A stretch of 64,000 bases of DNA from Dryomyza anilis (Eukaryota; Arthropoda; Insecta; Diptera; Dryomyzidae), in the NCBI GenBank assembly GCA_951804985.1, contig OX638133.1, positions 1-64,000 of the forward strand, written 5' to 3'. The notes beneath the pieces were generated by a model that saw only the letters and a list, made by a program, of their open reading frames with translations, had not been told where the DNA came from and made no database searches. A program made the translations under genes and the position numbers. This document shows positions 13,882-25,142 of this stretch, in pieces (the stretch's first letter is position 1; each line of letters begins with the position of its first letter).

Positions 13882-14702
13882 TATAATGTTTTGGATGTTT
13901 TGTTTTTAATTTAAAGAAATATTAAAACTTTGAATGTACAAATAGTAATTTAAGTTTTTTATTTTTTTAATGTAAAACTATTATTCATTATTCAAAAAAT
14001 ATTTAAGTTATTATGGCATAAGAATTAGTTAAAAATCAAGTGAATGCCAAAAATAAGAATTTTGCTGAAGATCAACAAAACAGATTTCAGATCTTTTGCT
14101 AAAAATCAATGTTTGGATGTATGCAAATCTTTCAATGTGTTGAACAATTTTATATATGTGCAAAAAATAGGCAGTTCTCATGAATGTATTTGTGATTTTT
14201 ACACAAAACATTAAATGTATGCGTTTATTACAACAAAAAAAAAAAACGGTCGAACGAAGGGACGGACGGACGGACGTACGAACGGAAAACAACAAAGCTA
14301 TAAACGAACGGACGGAGGGAAAATATGAATATGTTTTTTTTTAAATATATAAAAGTCTGAATAAAAATTCAGCATATTTATATATTTTAAAATAAAATAA
14401 TAATGTTTTATTTTGTATAATTATAAATTTTATGCATTTCTATATTTTTAGCTCTATTAATGACAGCAGCAAACAAAGGCAACAACAAGGCAAATGCACG
14501 AACGAACGGACGAACGAACGACGGAACAAACGAACGAACGGACGGACGAAATGTACCAATATGAAAAATATAAAATGAATTTATATGAAATAACGTTGGC
14601 ATGAATATTTTTTTGTAAAATGTAGAAAATTGAGAATTCAAATTCTGCACATTTCTATATTTTCATATAAAATCATAATACTTTTATTGCTTCTAATAAA
14701 AT
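13882..14702. mobile_element. ~820-bp insertion inside the right arm of the palindrome
   Basis: The left arm reads continuously through the point where the right arm is split between AAAATAATCAT (ends 13,881) and CGAAACAATAT (from 14,703). The inserted DNA carries two blocks of GACG/GAAC-type short repeats (about 14,247-14,320 and 14,497-14,550). An AT dinucleotide abuts both junctions, possibly a target duplication. It has no recognisable coding sequence. A deletion in the left arm is the alternative reading. Confidence 0.6.
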
Positions 14703-15154
14703 CGAAACAATATAAAAATTACATTGTTGATGTGCGCAGCAGTAGCAGGCAGCCGTCTGTCTGCAAGTGCAGGGGACGATTGAAATGTTGGAGTGAAACA
14801 AATAGATACTTTTTCTATATTGTTTTACTTTTCTATCTGAAAACTGAATAAAAAATCTATTACTAAAAAAGTAAAAAATCTTATTTTATTTTGTTTTCAA
14901 TGAACTTTAATGTAAATATATATCTAAAAATATTCAAAATTATAGTTTTTAATTCTACACATTATAACAATTTAATATAAATTATATTTTACAATTAAAC
15001 ACAATAATAATTTATTAAAGCATTGCTCCGCAGCTCGAAGCACCTCGAAGCCGCTCGAAGCAGCTCGAGGAAATTTCCCTTTACTCAACAGGGAAATTAA
15101 CACCGCATCTTTGACAATTTTGCTAAGAGCCAAAAACATTGCGGAGTAAAAGTT

Positions 15155-15943
15155 CCCAGCAAGAACACTGCCGGTCATGTTAGTAGTAATATTACTAGTA
15201 GCAAAACTGAAAGTTTCAGTAAAAGTTTCTATAACGTTGTTAAGAGCGTCGGGATAAAATTTACCGAAACATATGTGTGTGTGTGAATTTTTATCTCTTT
15301 CTCACTCATCTACAATGAGATACAATCTAATATATGTCTGTCACTGTTCTTTTGGTAATAAGTGACGGTTAAATTACAGGTAAATTTACAAAATAATTTA
15401 CGTAAAATAAACTGATTTATTTTGAGGTTAGGGACGGTTAAATAATTAGTAAACTAAGCAAATTAAACCAAATAAAACCAAAAAATCCAAAATTCTATAG
15501 TTTTCATTATTATTGCGTTGAATGTATTGCAGATTTTCTATTAAAACGACTTTTGTTTGCCGTTGTTTTGCTTCCTTCCATGCATTTGTTTAATGCAGAT
15601 GACCCTTCCATATTGATGATATCTATAATATAAATAGATAAATAAGCAATCTATAAAAATACTCTTTTTAATATACTTTCATTTTATCAATTGTTTATAA
15701 TTTAAGTAAAATCTATTTTGTACTCCTGCTGTAGCGGCTGCTGTGGCAAACTTAATAAATAACCTACAAATAAAAAATGGTGGCAAACCAACGCGCAAAA
15801 ATATAAGTTTTCATTACTAGTAAAATTACGGGTCATATATCTATCATTGATCCTGCAGGGATGTATTTCAAATTATTTATGTATGAGTGAGAAAATATAA
15901 TTTGGCTTTGTGTTGGAGTTTCGGTAAGGCATGTCTTGCTGGG
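15155..15943. mobile_element. 789-bp nested element with CCCAGCAAGA inverted ends
   Basis: Starts CCCAGCAAGAACACTGCC and ends with the complement of CCCAGCAAGACATGCC. The uninterrupted mirror arm (about 11,890-11,906) shows the pre-insertion site as TTGAATGT following GAGTAAAAG in complement, and TT flanks both junctions. It is therefore an insertion younger than the palindrome. It is non-coding. The superfamily is not assigned. Confidence 0.75.
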
Positions 15944-17019
15944 TTGAATGTCTTTATAATATAGAGTCTTTGAACTTAGTGTTCACAGTAGTCTTTTACC
16001 AAAATACATTCTATTCCATTGTGAGTAGCATTTAAGAAGAAGAAGAAGATGCATCGTTATCAAAAATTTATTATCCAGGGCATAGTTGCCAGGTCTTTAT
16101 CCCACAGAAAATTCCTTTATCCCATGACAGAAAATAAAAAATACCACAGAAAATACCATGACATTTTTTCAATATAAAATGTATGGAAATAGACTCTAAA
16201 ATAATAAAATGTGTATTATTGACAATAAATGACTATTTGTATTTTTAAAATTATACTCTTGTATGAGTTTTTAATTTATAGATTTAAATTTTATGAATTT
16301 AACTTACAGATTGTTTTTGAAAAACAATAGCTGAGTTTTTTTCATAATTTTCTGTACCGGATCAAAGCAGTTTTGAAAAAAAGATGTCTCTCAAATGATA
16401 TGAAACACAAATCTTTCCAAGCGGCAAGATACAAAATCAATCCATTAAGGTTTATGTCTTTGCTATTTTAAAAAAAGTTTCTAACTAAATACTTATAAGG
16501 AAATGTTTATGCTATTATAGTATATTTAGTTTGATAATAACGTTCGAAGGGCTATTCAAAACAATAATACTAATTAATAAAATATGTATATAATATTAAA
16601 ATTTATCTATAAATAAATTAGCAATATATAAACTATGACTAAATCAATAAATCGAATTACCGATAGCCACAAATAAATATATTTCCTTAATAAATATCTA
16701 TAATACTAATAATGATGAAATAAACTAAAATAAAATATAGAATATAATAAATAAATAAAATAATACTACCTAATATGATGTTCAGCTCCAATAACCTGAA
16801 AAATAAAAGAAAATAGAAAATAGCGACCATAAATAGGGACTCACAGGGAAAAAATTGGTGGGATTGGTTAAAACTGTTAGACAACTGTTACTATTAAAAT
16901 TTACCGAAAAATTGAACGATGAGAATTCAATTACAATTTCGATTTTCTGTTGACATTTTAATTTTGAAAACTGAAAAATAATAAATTTGTCAAATAATTA
17001 TGCACACTATTTAAACCGC

Positions 17020-18593
17020 TTAGGCCCGTTAACTCATCTCAACTTTAAACATTGTTTAAGGCCCGTTATCTCATCTCAAAAGTTAAACTTTCTTAAACAG
17101 TGATTTACTAACCTCTGTTTATATTCTTGATCATAACTTCACTAAATTTTATCGGCTGTTTACTTAAACAAGTGTAGAACTTCAAAAAATGTCTCCAATG
17201 AGAAATTAATGTCACAAAATTAAAGGAAATATTAAAAATACAATAATAAACAAAAACAAAAATTATGTTTGCCGAAATACAAGTGAGCATATTGGGGTTT
17301 AAAAGTGTCCTTTCATGAATTAGTCGTGCTCTGTGTTCTTTTTAGTAGAAAGTACGTCCTCAGTTCGCGTTTTGTGTGGTGTTTTTCAAACAAAGATGCA
17401 ATCATTAAAAAGATTGCATCTTTAACATTCAACAACGCACTATTTGCACAGATTTCCGAAAGACAACTTGACATTTTGTTGGTGATTTGCGACCTTCCTT
17501 AAAATTAATTTCAACTCCGTGTTAAGTTCTCTTTTTGTGTGGTGTTTTGTATTAATTCTTAATGATCTTTTAAAAAATTACACCTGTACTATTTTAAAAT
17601 ACGCGGAAATTATTCTTATATTCAAATAATAATAAAATATCTAAAATAATCATAAAATCCGAAATATTTTTTTTTAAATTTGGTGCAGAAATGTTATGAA
17701 TGGATTATAGTCTTGCAGTTTGTGCATCTTTTTTCTCAGAACAAATTCCATATGAAGCAAAGTTTAACTTCCGTAAACACGGGCATTTCAGTGTTTAAAT
17801 TTAAACATGCCTAACCGATTTAAACATTGATATGTTGAGATGAGTTATCGACACGCAAATTTAAACATTGTTTAAACACTGTTTAGACTTAAACAATGTT
17901 TAAAGTTGAGATGAGTTAACGGGCCTAAGTCTAAACAATGTTTAAATTTATGTGTTGGTAACTTATCTCAAGATAGCAATGTTTAACTCGGTGATGCATG
18001 TTTAAATTTAAACACAGAAATGCCTGTGTTTACGGAAGTTAAACTTTGCTAAATATGAAATTTATTCAGAAAAAAAAAAACACAAACTGGAAGACCACAA
18101 TCCTTTTCTCAACATATCGTTATATATGATTTGGTATTAATTTAATGAATATTTTGGATACACATATATTGAAATAAACATTTTCGCGTTTTTAAAATGG
18201 GAAAAATGCAATTCTTTAATTCATCATTATAAATTATCACAAAACACCTCACAAAAAGCGAACTAATTTCGGAATTAGATTTAAAATTAATAAAACCCGC
18301 GGCGATTCACCAAGGGACATTAATCCAAAAATGCCCAGTTGAGTTTCGGTAGTCATTGCGGGAAACTGAATTTTTGTTTTTGTTTATTATTATATTTTTG
18401 ATGTTTCCTTTGACTTTGTGAAATTAATTTCTAATTGGATAATTATTTTGAAGTTCTACACTTGTTTAAGTAAACATCCGATAAAATTTAGATAAGTTAT
18501 GATCAAAATTTTAAACATGTTTAGAATTAAAGCAGAGGTTAGCAAATCACTGTTAAAGAAAGTTTAACTTTTGAGATGAGATAACGGGCCTTA
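17020..18593. mobile_element. PIF/Harbinger-like MITE (outer), split by a nested relative
   Basis: Ends GGCCCGTTAACTCATCTCAA at 17,023 and its complement ending AACGGGCC at 18,590. They are flanked by TTA at 17,020-17,022 and 18,591-18,593. A 3-bp TTA/TAA duplication with GG...CC ends is characteristic of PIF/Harbinger elements. Without the nested element it is ~700 bp. It is non-autonomous, with no transposase frame. Confidence 0.8.
17057..17928. mobile_element. PIF/Harbinger-like MITE (inner, nested, opposite orientation)
   Basis: Element 17,060-17,925 with ends GGCCCGTTATCTCATCTCAA / GAGTTAACGGGCC and TAA on both sides (17,057-17,059; 17,926-17,928). It lies inside the outer MITE just after its left end, in inverted orientation. 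The copy at 26,116-26,822 shows the unoccupied target, TTTAAGTCTAAAC. This proves the insertion and its 3-bp duplication. Confidence 0.85.
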
Positions 18594-18793
18594 GAAGCGC
18601 ACGAGAACTTAAAAATTCCACGAAAAAAAGGGAATCTATAATACAGATATCAATGTAAGTACATGCAGTGCTGTGACAAATATTTCCAACTCTGATGTCC
18701 AATATCGACCAAACAAATAACGACATCATTGAGTCGAATTTTATGACTGTCCTCCAGTCCTAAATAAGAATGTTTGTGAGATTTCCAACGGGT

Positions 18794-20510
18794 GAAAAAA
18801 TTATCACCCTGGCCGAGATTCGAACCAGCGATTCTGAACTAATTTTATGAATGTTTTAAGTATGGTTTAACCATAATGGTACACAATTATTAAATATACA
18901 GAAAAATAAACTTTTTGAGTATACATTTTTTTGATTTTATTTATAAATCTTAATTAAAAATAAAAAAAAAATAATTAAAGAATAAAAAATAATGTGAAAA
19001 AATTATATCTCTTGCCGAGATTCGAACCTGCGATTCTGGACTAATTTTATGTATGTTTTAAGTATGGTTTAACCATAATGCTAAACAATTATTAAATATA
19101 CAGAAAAATAAACTATTTGAGTTTAAATTTTTTTGATTTTATTTATAATTCTTAATTAAAAATTTAAAAAAAAATAATTAAAGAATAAAAAAAAATGTGA
19201 AAAAATTAGAACCCTGGCCGAGATTCGAACCAGCGATTCTGAACTAATTTTATGAATGTTTTAAGTATGGTTTAACCATAATGGTAAACAGTTATTAAAT
19301 ATACAGAAAAATAAACTATTTGAGTTAAAATTTTTTTGATTTTATTTATAATTCTTAATAACAAATTTTAAAAAATAATTAAAGAATAAAAAAATGTTAT
19401 AAAATTATCAACCTGGCCGAGATTCGAACCAGCGATTCTGAACTAATTTTATGAATATTTTAAGTATGGTTTAACCATAATGGTAAACAATTATTAAATA
19501 TACAGAAAAATAAACTATTTGAGTTTAAATTTTTTGATTTTAGTTATAATTCTTAATTAAAAATTTTAAAAAATAATTAAAGAATACAAAAATGTGAAAA
19601 AATTATAACCCTGGCCGAGATTCGACCCAGCGATTCTGAACTAATTTTATGAATGTTTTAAGTATGGTTTAACCATAATGGTAAACAATTATTAAATATA
19701 CAGAAAAATAAACTATTTGAGTTAAAATTTTTTTGATTTTATTTATAATTCTTACTTAAAAATTTTAAAAAATAATTAAAGAATAAAAAAATGTGAAAAA
19801 AATTATCACCCTGGCCGAGATTCGAACCTACGATTTTGGACTAATTTTATGTATGTTTTAAGTTTGGTTTAACCATAATGGTAAACAATTATTAAATATA
19901 CATTTAAATAAACTATTTGAGTTTAATTTTTTTTTTATTTTATTTATAATTCTTAATTAAAAATTTAAAAATAATTAAAGAATAAAAAAATGTGAAATAA
20001 TTATCACTCTGGCCGAGATTCGAACAAGCGATGCTGAACTAATTTTATGAATGTTTTAAGTATGGTTTAACCATAATGGCAAACAATTATTAAATATACA
20101 GAAAAATAAACTATTTGAGTATACATTTTTTTGATTTTATTTATAAATCTTAATTAAAAATTAAAAAAAAAAATAATTAAAGAATAAAAAAAAATGTGAA
20201 AAAATTAACACTCTTGCCGAGATTCGAACCTGCGATTCTGGACTAATTTTATGTATGTTTTAAGTATGGTTTAAGCATAATGGTAAAAAATTATTAAATA
20301 TACAGAAAAATAAACTATTTGAGTTTAAATTTTTTTGATTTTAGTTATAATTCTTAATTAAAAATTTTAAAAAATAATTAAAGAATAAAAAAATGTGAAA
20401 AAATTATAACCCTGGCCGAGATTTGAACCAGCGATTCTGAACTAATTTTATGAATGTTTTAAGTATGGTTTAACCATTATGGTTAAAAATTTTTAAATAT
20501 ACAGAAAAAT
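18794..20510 (-). repeat. Nine-unit tandem array of ~200-bp repeats with a tRNA-like B box
   Basis: Units start near 18,811, 19,014, 19,215, 19,415, 19,612, 19,812, 20,011, 20,215 and 20,412. On the - strand each carries GGTTCGAATCTCGGCCAGG or a close variant, matching the RNA polymerase III B box (GGTTCGAATCC). About 45 nt upstream is TTATGGTTAAACCATAC, which resembles a tRNA D-arm/A-box region. The rest of each unit is AT-rich. Two unit types alternate irregularly (CCAGCG versus CCTGCG/CCTACG next to the box). It is probably a tandemised tRNA-derived SINE head; no complete tRNA fold was recognised. Confidence 0.75.
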
Positions 20511-21062
20511 ATGTTTACAAAATTTAAGTTTCATCACCAATTTAACCAAAAGTATAAATTTATGGTGCAGTAAAGTATAAAAAATATATATAAAAATTAT
20601 GAAATTCATTTTGAAAGTTTAAATTTGCAATATATTCATTTTGAAACCATCCTGGTAAATAAAAAGTAACCAAAATGTTAAAAATCGTTTTTAAACCAAA
20701 CTAAATTTATATAGGTTGAATAAATGAACCTGAATTTTGCACCGTGTAGGGGGTGATGTTTATTTTTGTTTAAAATTCGAAAGTACATTGTTAAAAACAA
20801 AATGTTGGAATATTAATATTTTATGATATAATTAACTTCTGTGTCGCGAAATATATAAAAAATACTTTACTATATGGTTTTTGAACATTTAAAACACTCA
20901 CTCTTATTTTTTTATTATGTTAAAAACTAATTTTCACTTTATTTCGCAATAAATAAAATAGTTCACTAAAAATGTCAATTACTCACTACAAATTCACAAA
21001 TTTTTCACTACATTTTCGACCTTTTATATCGAACAATATAATATTCAAATACTTTATAGATT
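20511..21062. other. AT-rich spacer, nothing recognised
   Basis: No gene, array or clear inverted repeat was seen in this stretch. Confidence 0.6.
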
Positions 21063-21339
21063 TCAAAAATTGTCAAGCTTTACGTTCTTCCAAAAAAAAT
21101 CGACTAAAGTAAAATTCCATGGTATATACGCTCTCTGTTCAGCGTCTGCGCCGGCACTTCTTTCATCTATAGTATGGATTTTGCTGCCAGGAATCTTCTT
21201 GCTATTGTGTCGGCTGTTGCGAAGATAAACCAACGTCCAACGATGGTACATCGAAGGCTTGGCCAACGCATTCGGCGGTACATGTCGCCCGAAGACTGAC
21301 CGACGCCGGCATTAGAGTCAAAGGAGTTCAAGACGCTGC

Positions 21340-22260
21340 TTTAGTAGGAGGTATCGGGCACCGATTCAGCCGTTTGTTGAGAGTCACTTAGATTGGGGCG
21401 CCAGACTTCTTGAGGCTCTGAGCAGCGCTGCTTTACCCGGATGACAGTCTTGTGCATTTGCGTTATTAATGCGCGCCAGATTGACTTGTGTGAGTGACGA
21501 GTGCGACTGTTGTTGGCCGGCGGAGGAGGCAGCAACGGCGGCAGAGAAGGGTGGCGGTATGTTGCCGTTGCGCATGATTTGCGATAACAGGGCGGAAGAG
21601 CTATGCATATTGTTGGCGGCTGACTCTGAAAGCTGTGGCACAACTGTTGCCACAAATTTTGTAAATTTTTGTTGTTTTTTAATAAAAGACAAACCTAACG
21701 CTAAATGCCAACTCCTGCTTGAGCGTTAAGCACATCCATGGCAACGTCCTGCTGCTGCTTGAGCTCGTTTTGTTAAAACTGAAAGACAATACTAAATGAC
21801 TGGATGGAGATACCATTTAAAGTTTTCATTTATAATGTTCTAATTTTAAACTTCTGTAGAATACAAAATTATCCAAAAATACGACTTACTTGTCTGTGGC
21901 AACAATGGCAACACGCTTTCATCCAGTACCACCAGCGATGGCGCCTCTACTACATCCGGTACAGAAACTATTTCATCAGGCTCTATATTAAGTACAGGCT
22001 CCTTGGTAACATCCTGTATGGCAACATCATCCGCAACAATGTCTGGCACGTGTAATGCTACACTGCCTGTTGAGACATCAGCATCTTCCATGACGATGGA
22101 GACTGCATCACCGCTATAAAGCGTTTGATCCAATGAAACATCCTCATCGGATGAAACCCCTTTTTGCCACGACCGCGTCCTCGACCACGTGAGCGTGTGG
22201 CGCGACCACGGCCGCGTTTAGAACCGGTATCGTTGCGTTGGTTTTTTTTATTTTTGCTTA
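21340..22260 (-). pseudogene. Degraded multi-exon gene fragment (RG-rich, acidic and Ser/Ala-rich segments)
   Basis: Compared with its surroundings this stretch is GC-rich and has protein-like composition on the - strand. Reading from 22,260, an Arg-Gly-rich stretch (RGRGRATRSRGRGRGRG) runs to the homopolymer pair at 22,157-22,165. There the frame shifts by one base into an acidic segment (SLDQTLYSGDAVSIVMED and onward) that ends at a good splice donor (GTAAGT, 21,889 to 21,884). After an intron-like gap, a GAGCTCAAGCAGCAGCAG block and a Ser/Ala-rich segment (about 21,692-21,384, including [15 protein letters not shown]) follow in incompatible frames. A retained intron argues against a processed copy. 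I do not recognise the parent gene. The alternative is a real gene with homopolymer sequencing errors. Confidence 0.5.
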
Positions 22261-22478
22261 CTAGACTTTCTTTTGACGGCTTTTTTTTAATAATTTTTGT
22301 ATTATTTTATATAGTCAATATTTTATATTTACAATCTGATAGATTTACAACCAATTGTTGCAACAGTTTTTGCTAAATTCATTTATTTTAATAACAGATT
22401 TCACTATTTTCAAGTTTCGTCTGCCGTATAAAAATTGAAAATTGTTTGGCAATTAAAAAGAAAAAACAAAAAGCCACT

Positions 22479-25086
22479 ATGTGCGTGAAGTTAACAACTT
22501 TTTTCAACAACTTTTTCAATTCCACTCGTTCCACTTTGACAGCTGGACAAAAATATCGCAGAAATTGAGGGATTTGGAGGAATTCTGGACGAAAGAGTAC
22601 GATACTCACGATAAAACGTACATGGATCGACAGGTAAACTCAATACCTACTCGATTAAAGCACTGTCATATCTGTATAGTATTTATTTTAGTCATTAGAT
22701 GCAGTTTAAACCGACCAAAATGAGTGACCTTGCAGCTAATAGAAGTTGTTGACCACATCGCCTTCAAGGAGCACCTTAAAATTAATTGGACTCAATTCAG
22801 AATTAAATTACCTATCAGACAGTGCAAACATTTTAATTCTATTCTATCTAGTTTCGCCACAAATCAACGAATCCTAAGCCATTTATTTTTTAGGCTTACT
22901 TATAAAAGACTTTTCAAGGGTTGTTGGCCAGTTCTCGCCCAAGAAACATATTTTCTGGTAAGTTGGACAACATTTGTTCAAGAATCATTTATTTTTGTAA
23001 GCAGTTTAATTTGAATTCAAATTAACTTTCCAAAACAGTAATTATAATTTTTCTATGACCATCCGTTCCAAAAAGGCAGCTGCCTTCGATGGACGAACCA
23101 TTCTGGAAACCATTTCTGGAGTTGATGGACATACTTTGCCCAGCAATCATTTATCTTGGTAAGCAGTTTAATTCTAAATCAAATAACCTTTTCAAAACAA
23201 TAATTATAATTTTTCTAAGACCATACGTTCCAAAAAGGGAGATGCCTTCGATGGATGTACAATGATGAAAATGGTTGTTGGAAAACATTTCTGGAGTTGG
23301 TTTAAACCTCCCAAGTAAGCAAGCACGCCGAAAAGTCCAATTTAAATTGTATTCAAATATTATTTTAATTAAAAAAATCAATAATTTTAATCATTTTCAT
23401 ATTTTAATATTTTATTTTTTATCATTTTTATTAATTTTGTATAATTTAAGATCATTCAATTATTTTAGTTTGAATTCTTTTAAAATAGTTTAATAAATTA
23501 ACATTTTTATTTATAATTAATAAACATTTTATAATTACCATAAGAAATGTGTCTAATTTATGATCAAATATGTATTTATTTCTTTAAATTTATTTTTATA
23601 TAAAATCTAAATTTTTGATAAATACATGTTTCAGAGTATACATTTTTGATAGTATTTTTTTTTGTTACGACATGTATTTACTTACATAAAATATAAAATT
23701 CAAGAACAAGTTTTGGTTCTTTGTTTTCCTTGTTCAACCAAAAGATATCCAACAACCGTTTATCAGTACTATGCTTCGCGGGTTTCTCCAACCGTTTTTG
23801 TCGTAGTACGTCCTCCCTTTTTGGAACGGATGGTCATAAAAATATAAAAAGTACATTTTTAAAAAGGTATTTTTATTTAGAATGAAACTGTTTACCAAAT
23901 TAAATGATTCCTGGACAAATTATGTCCATCAACTCTTGAAATGGTTTTCAACACCATTTTCATCATGGTACGTCCATCGTAGGCATCTCCCTTTTTGAAA
24001 CGGATAGTCCTAGAAAAATTATAATTTTGGAAAGACAATTTGAATTCGAATTAAACTGCTTACCATGATAAATGATTCCTGCACAAATTATGTCCATCAA
24101 CTCTTGAAATGGTTTTCAAAAACCATTTTCATCATGGCACGTCCATCGTAGGCATCTCCCTTTTTGGAACGGATAGCCCTAGAAAAATTATAATTACTGT
24201 TTTGGAAAGGTCATTTGAATTAAAATTTAACTGCTTACCAAGAAAAATGATTCCAGGACACATTATGTCCAACAACTCCTGAAATTGTTTTCAACAACAA
24301 TTTCAAGGTCTTTCGTTGTCTTCTCCCTTTTTGGATCAGATGATCCTATAAAAATTATAATTAAACTTTTGAATAGGTTATATTAATTATAAATAAACTG
24401 CGTACTAATATAAGGCATATCTGGACATATTATGCCTAACAACTTCTCAAACGTGTTTCAACAACAGTTTTTCTCCTTTAATGGCCCACGATGGTGTCTA
24501 CTATTCTAAAACAGCTAGAGCTAGTATAAAAAGTTATATATTTTTGGAAAGGGCTTAAAATTTGGATTTAGAATGCTTACTTTAAAATGTGATCCTTTGA
24601 TGAGAACTCACCAACAACCCTTGAAAGTGGTTCTATCATTAACCTTCAAAAAAATATGCCAGAGGATTTATTGAATTTTGGCGGAACTAGGAGTTGAAGA
24701 AAAATGTTTGTATGGCCAGATAGGTAAATCCATTGCGAACTGAACCCAATAATTTTTATGATGATTTTTGGAAGCATTATAGCCAACAACCATGTTTAGC
24801 TTAACATGTTTAGCTTAACCATGTCGGCTTAAGTAAATAATTCACATACATGTCAATGATACTAATTTATAGATATTGATAATGTCTGTCGATCCATGTA
24901 TAATTTGCTAAGAGTGCTCCTTTGTTCACAAATCCAGACAAACCTAAAAATCCGTCAACTTTTTGCCAATTGTCAAAATTCTCTTGTTCTTCTTTCCAGC
25001 TGTCAAACGCTTGTATGTTCCAATTCCACCCGTTCCGCATATTTTGACAGAAAATAGTTGTTGAAAAAAGTTGTTAACTTCACACC
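22479..25086. repeat. 2.6-kb inverted repeat built of exon-like ~165-bp tandem units
   Basis: Outer arms match in reverse: GTGAAGTTAACAACTTTTTT (about 22,483) against AAAAAAGTTGTTAACTTCAC (about 25,065), and ATGGATCGACAG (22,622) against CTGTCGATCCAT (about 24,887). Inside, a unit with CCGTTCCAAAAAGG...GATGCC...GTAAGCAGTTTA repeats about every 162 bp on the left arm (23,063; 23,225). It repeats about every 170 bp in reverse on the right arm (about 23,830; 24,002; 24,175; 24,345). Units carry splice-like borders (TTTTTCTAG before, GTAAGCAG after). Frames are interrupted, and no parent protein was recognised. Confidence 0.7.
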
Positions 25087-25142
25087 CGCAAAGCCACTTC
25101 GAATATTTCGAAACTTCAAAAGTCCATTTCGAAAATATTAGA

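Larger units (their letters stand above)
11872..15972. mobile_element. Large palindrome/fold-back element, 4.1 kb including two insertions
   Basis: Left arm about 11,872-12,985 and right arm about 13,195-15,972 are reverse complements. Outer blocks: AAAGACTCTATATTATAAAG (left) against CTTTATAATATAGAGTCTTT (right, about 15,954). Middle blocks: CAGACGGCTGCCTGCTACTG (about 12,263) against CAGTAGCAGGCAGCCGTCTG (about 14,740). Inner blocks: GATCGTTCATATATTTTTAT (about 12,781) against the mirror at about 13,430. The loop is ~0.2 kb. The right arm is interrupted at 13,882-14,702 and 15,155-15,943. Without these each arm is ~1.1 kb. No transposase was seen. The structure resembles fold-back transposons such as FB or Galileo, but family membership is not shown. 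Confidence 0.85.
16049..18793. repeat. Duplicated segment, copy 1 (carries nested MITEs)
   Basis: Near-identical by eye to 25,143-27,017 in the same orientation, starting at ATCGTTATCAAAAATTTATT and ending at GATTTCCAACGGGT. Copy 1 is longer by ~870 bp because it holds an extra MITE inside the shared MITE. The 65-codon open frame found in both copies is AT-rich low-complexity sequence and is not taken as a gene. Confidence 0.9.

Noticed and set aside
16687..16884. 65-codon - strand frame repeated almost identically at 25,780-25,977
   Set aside because: Conserved only because the whole segment is duplicated; composition is AT-rich low complexity without a recognisable domain.
18811..20430. 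Possible tRNA genes at GGTTCGAATCTCGG
   Set aside because: Only the B box and a weak A-box-like word are seen; acceptor and anticodon stems could not be built.
22164..22376. + strand frame rich in Arg-Pro
   Set aside because: Antisense shadow of the RG-rich - strand segment.
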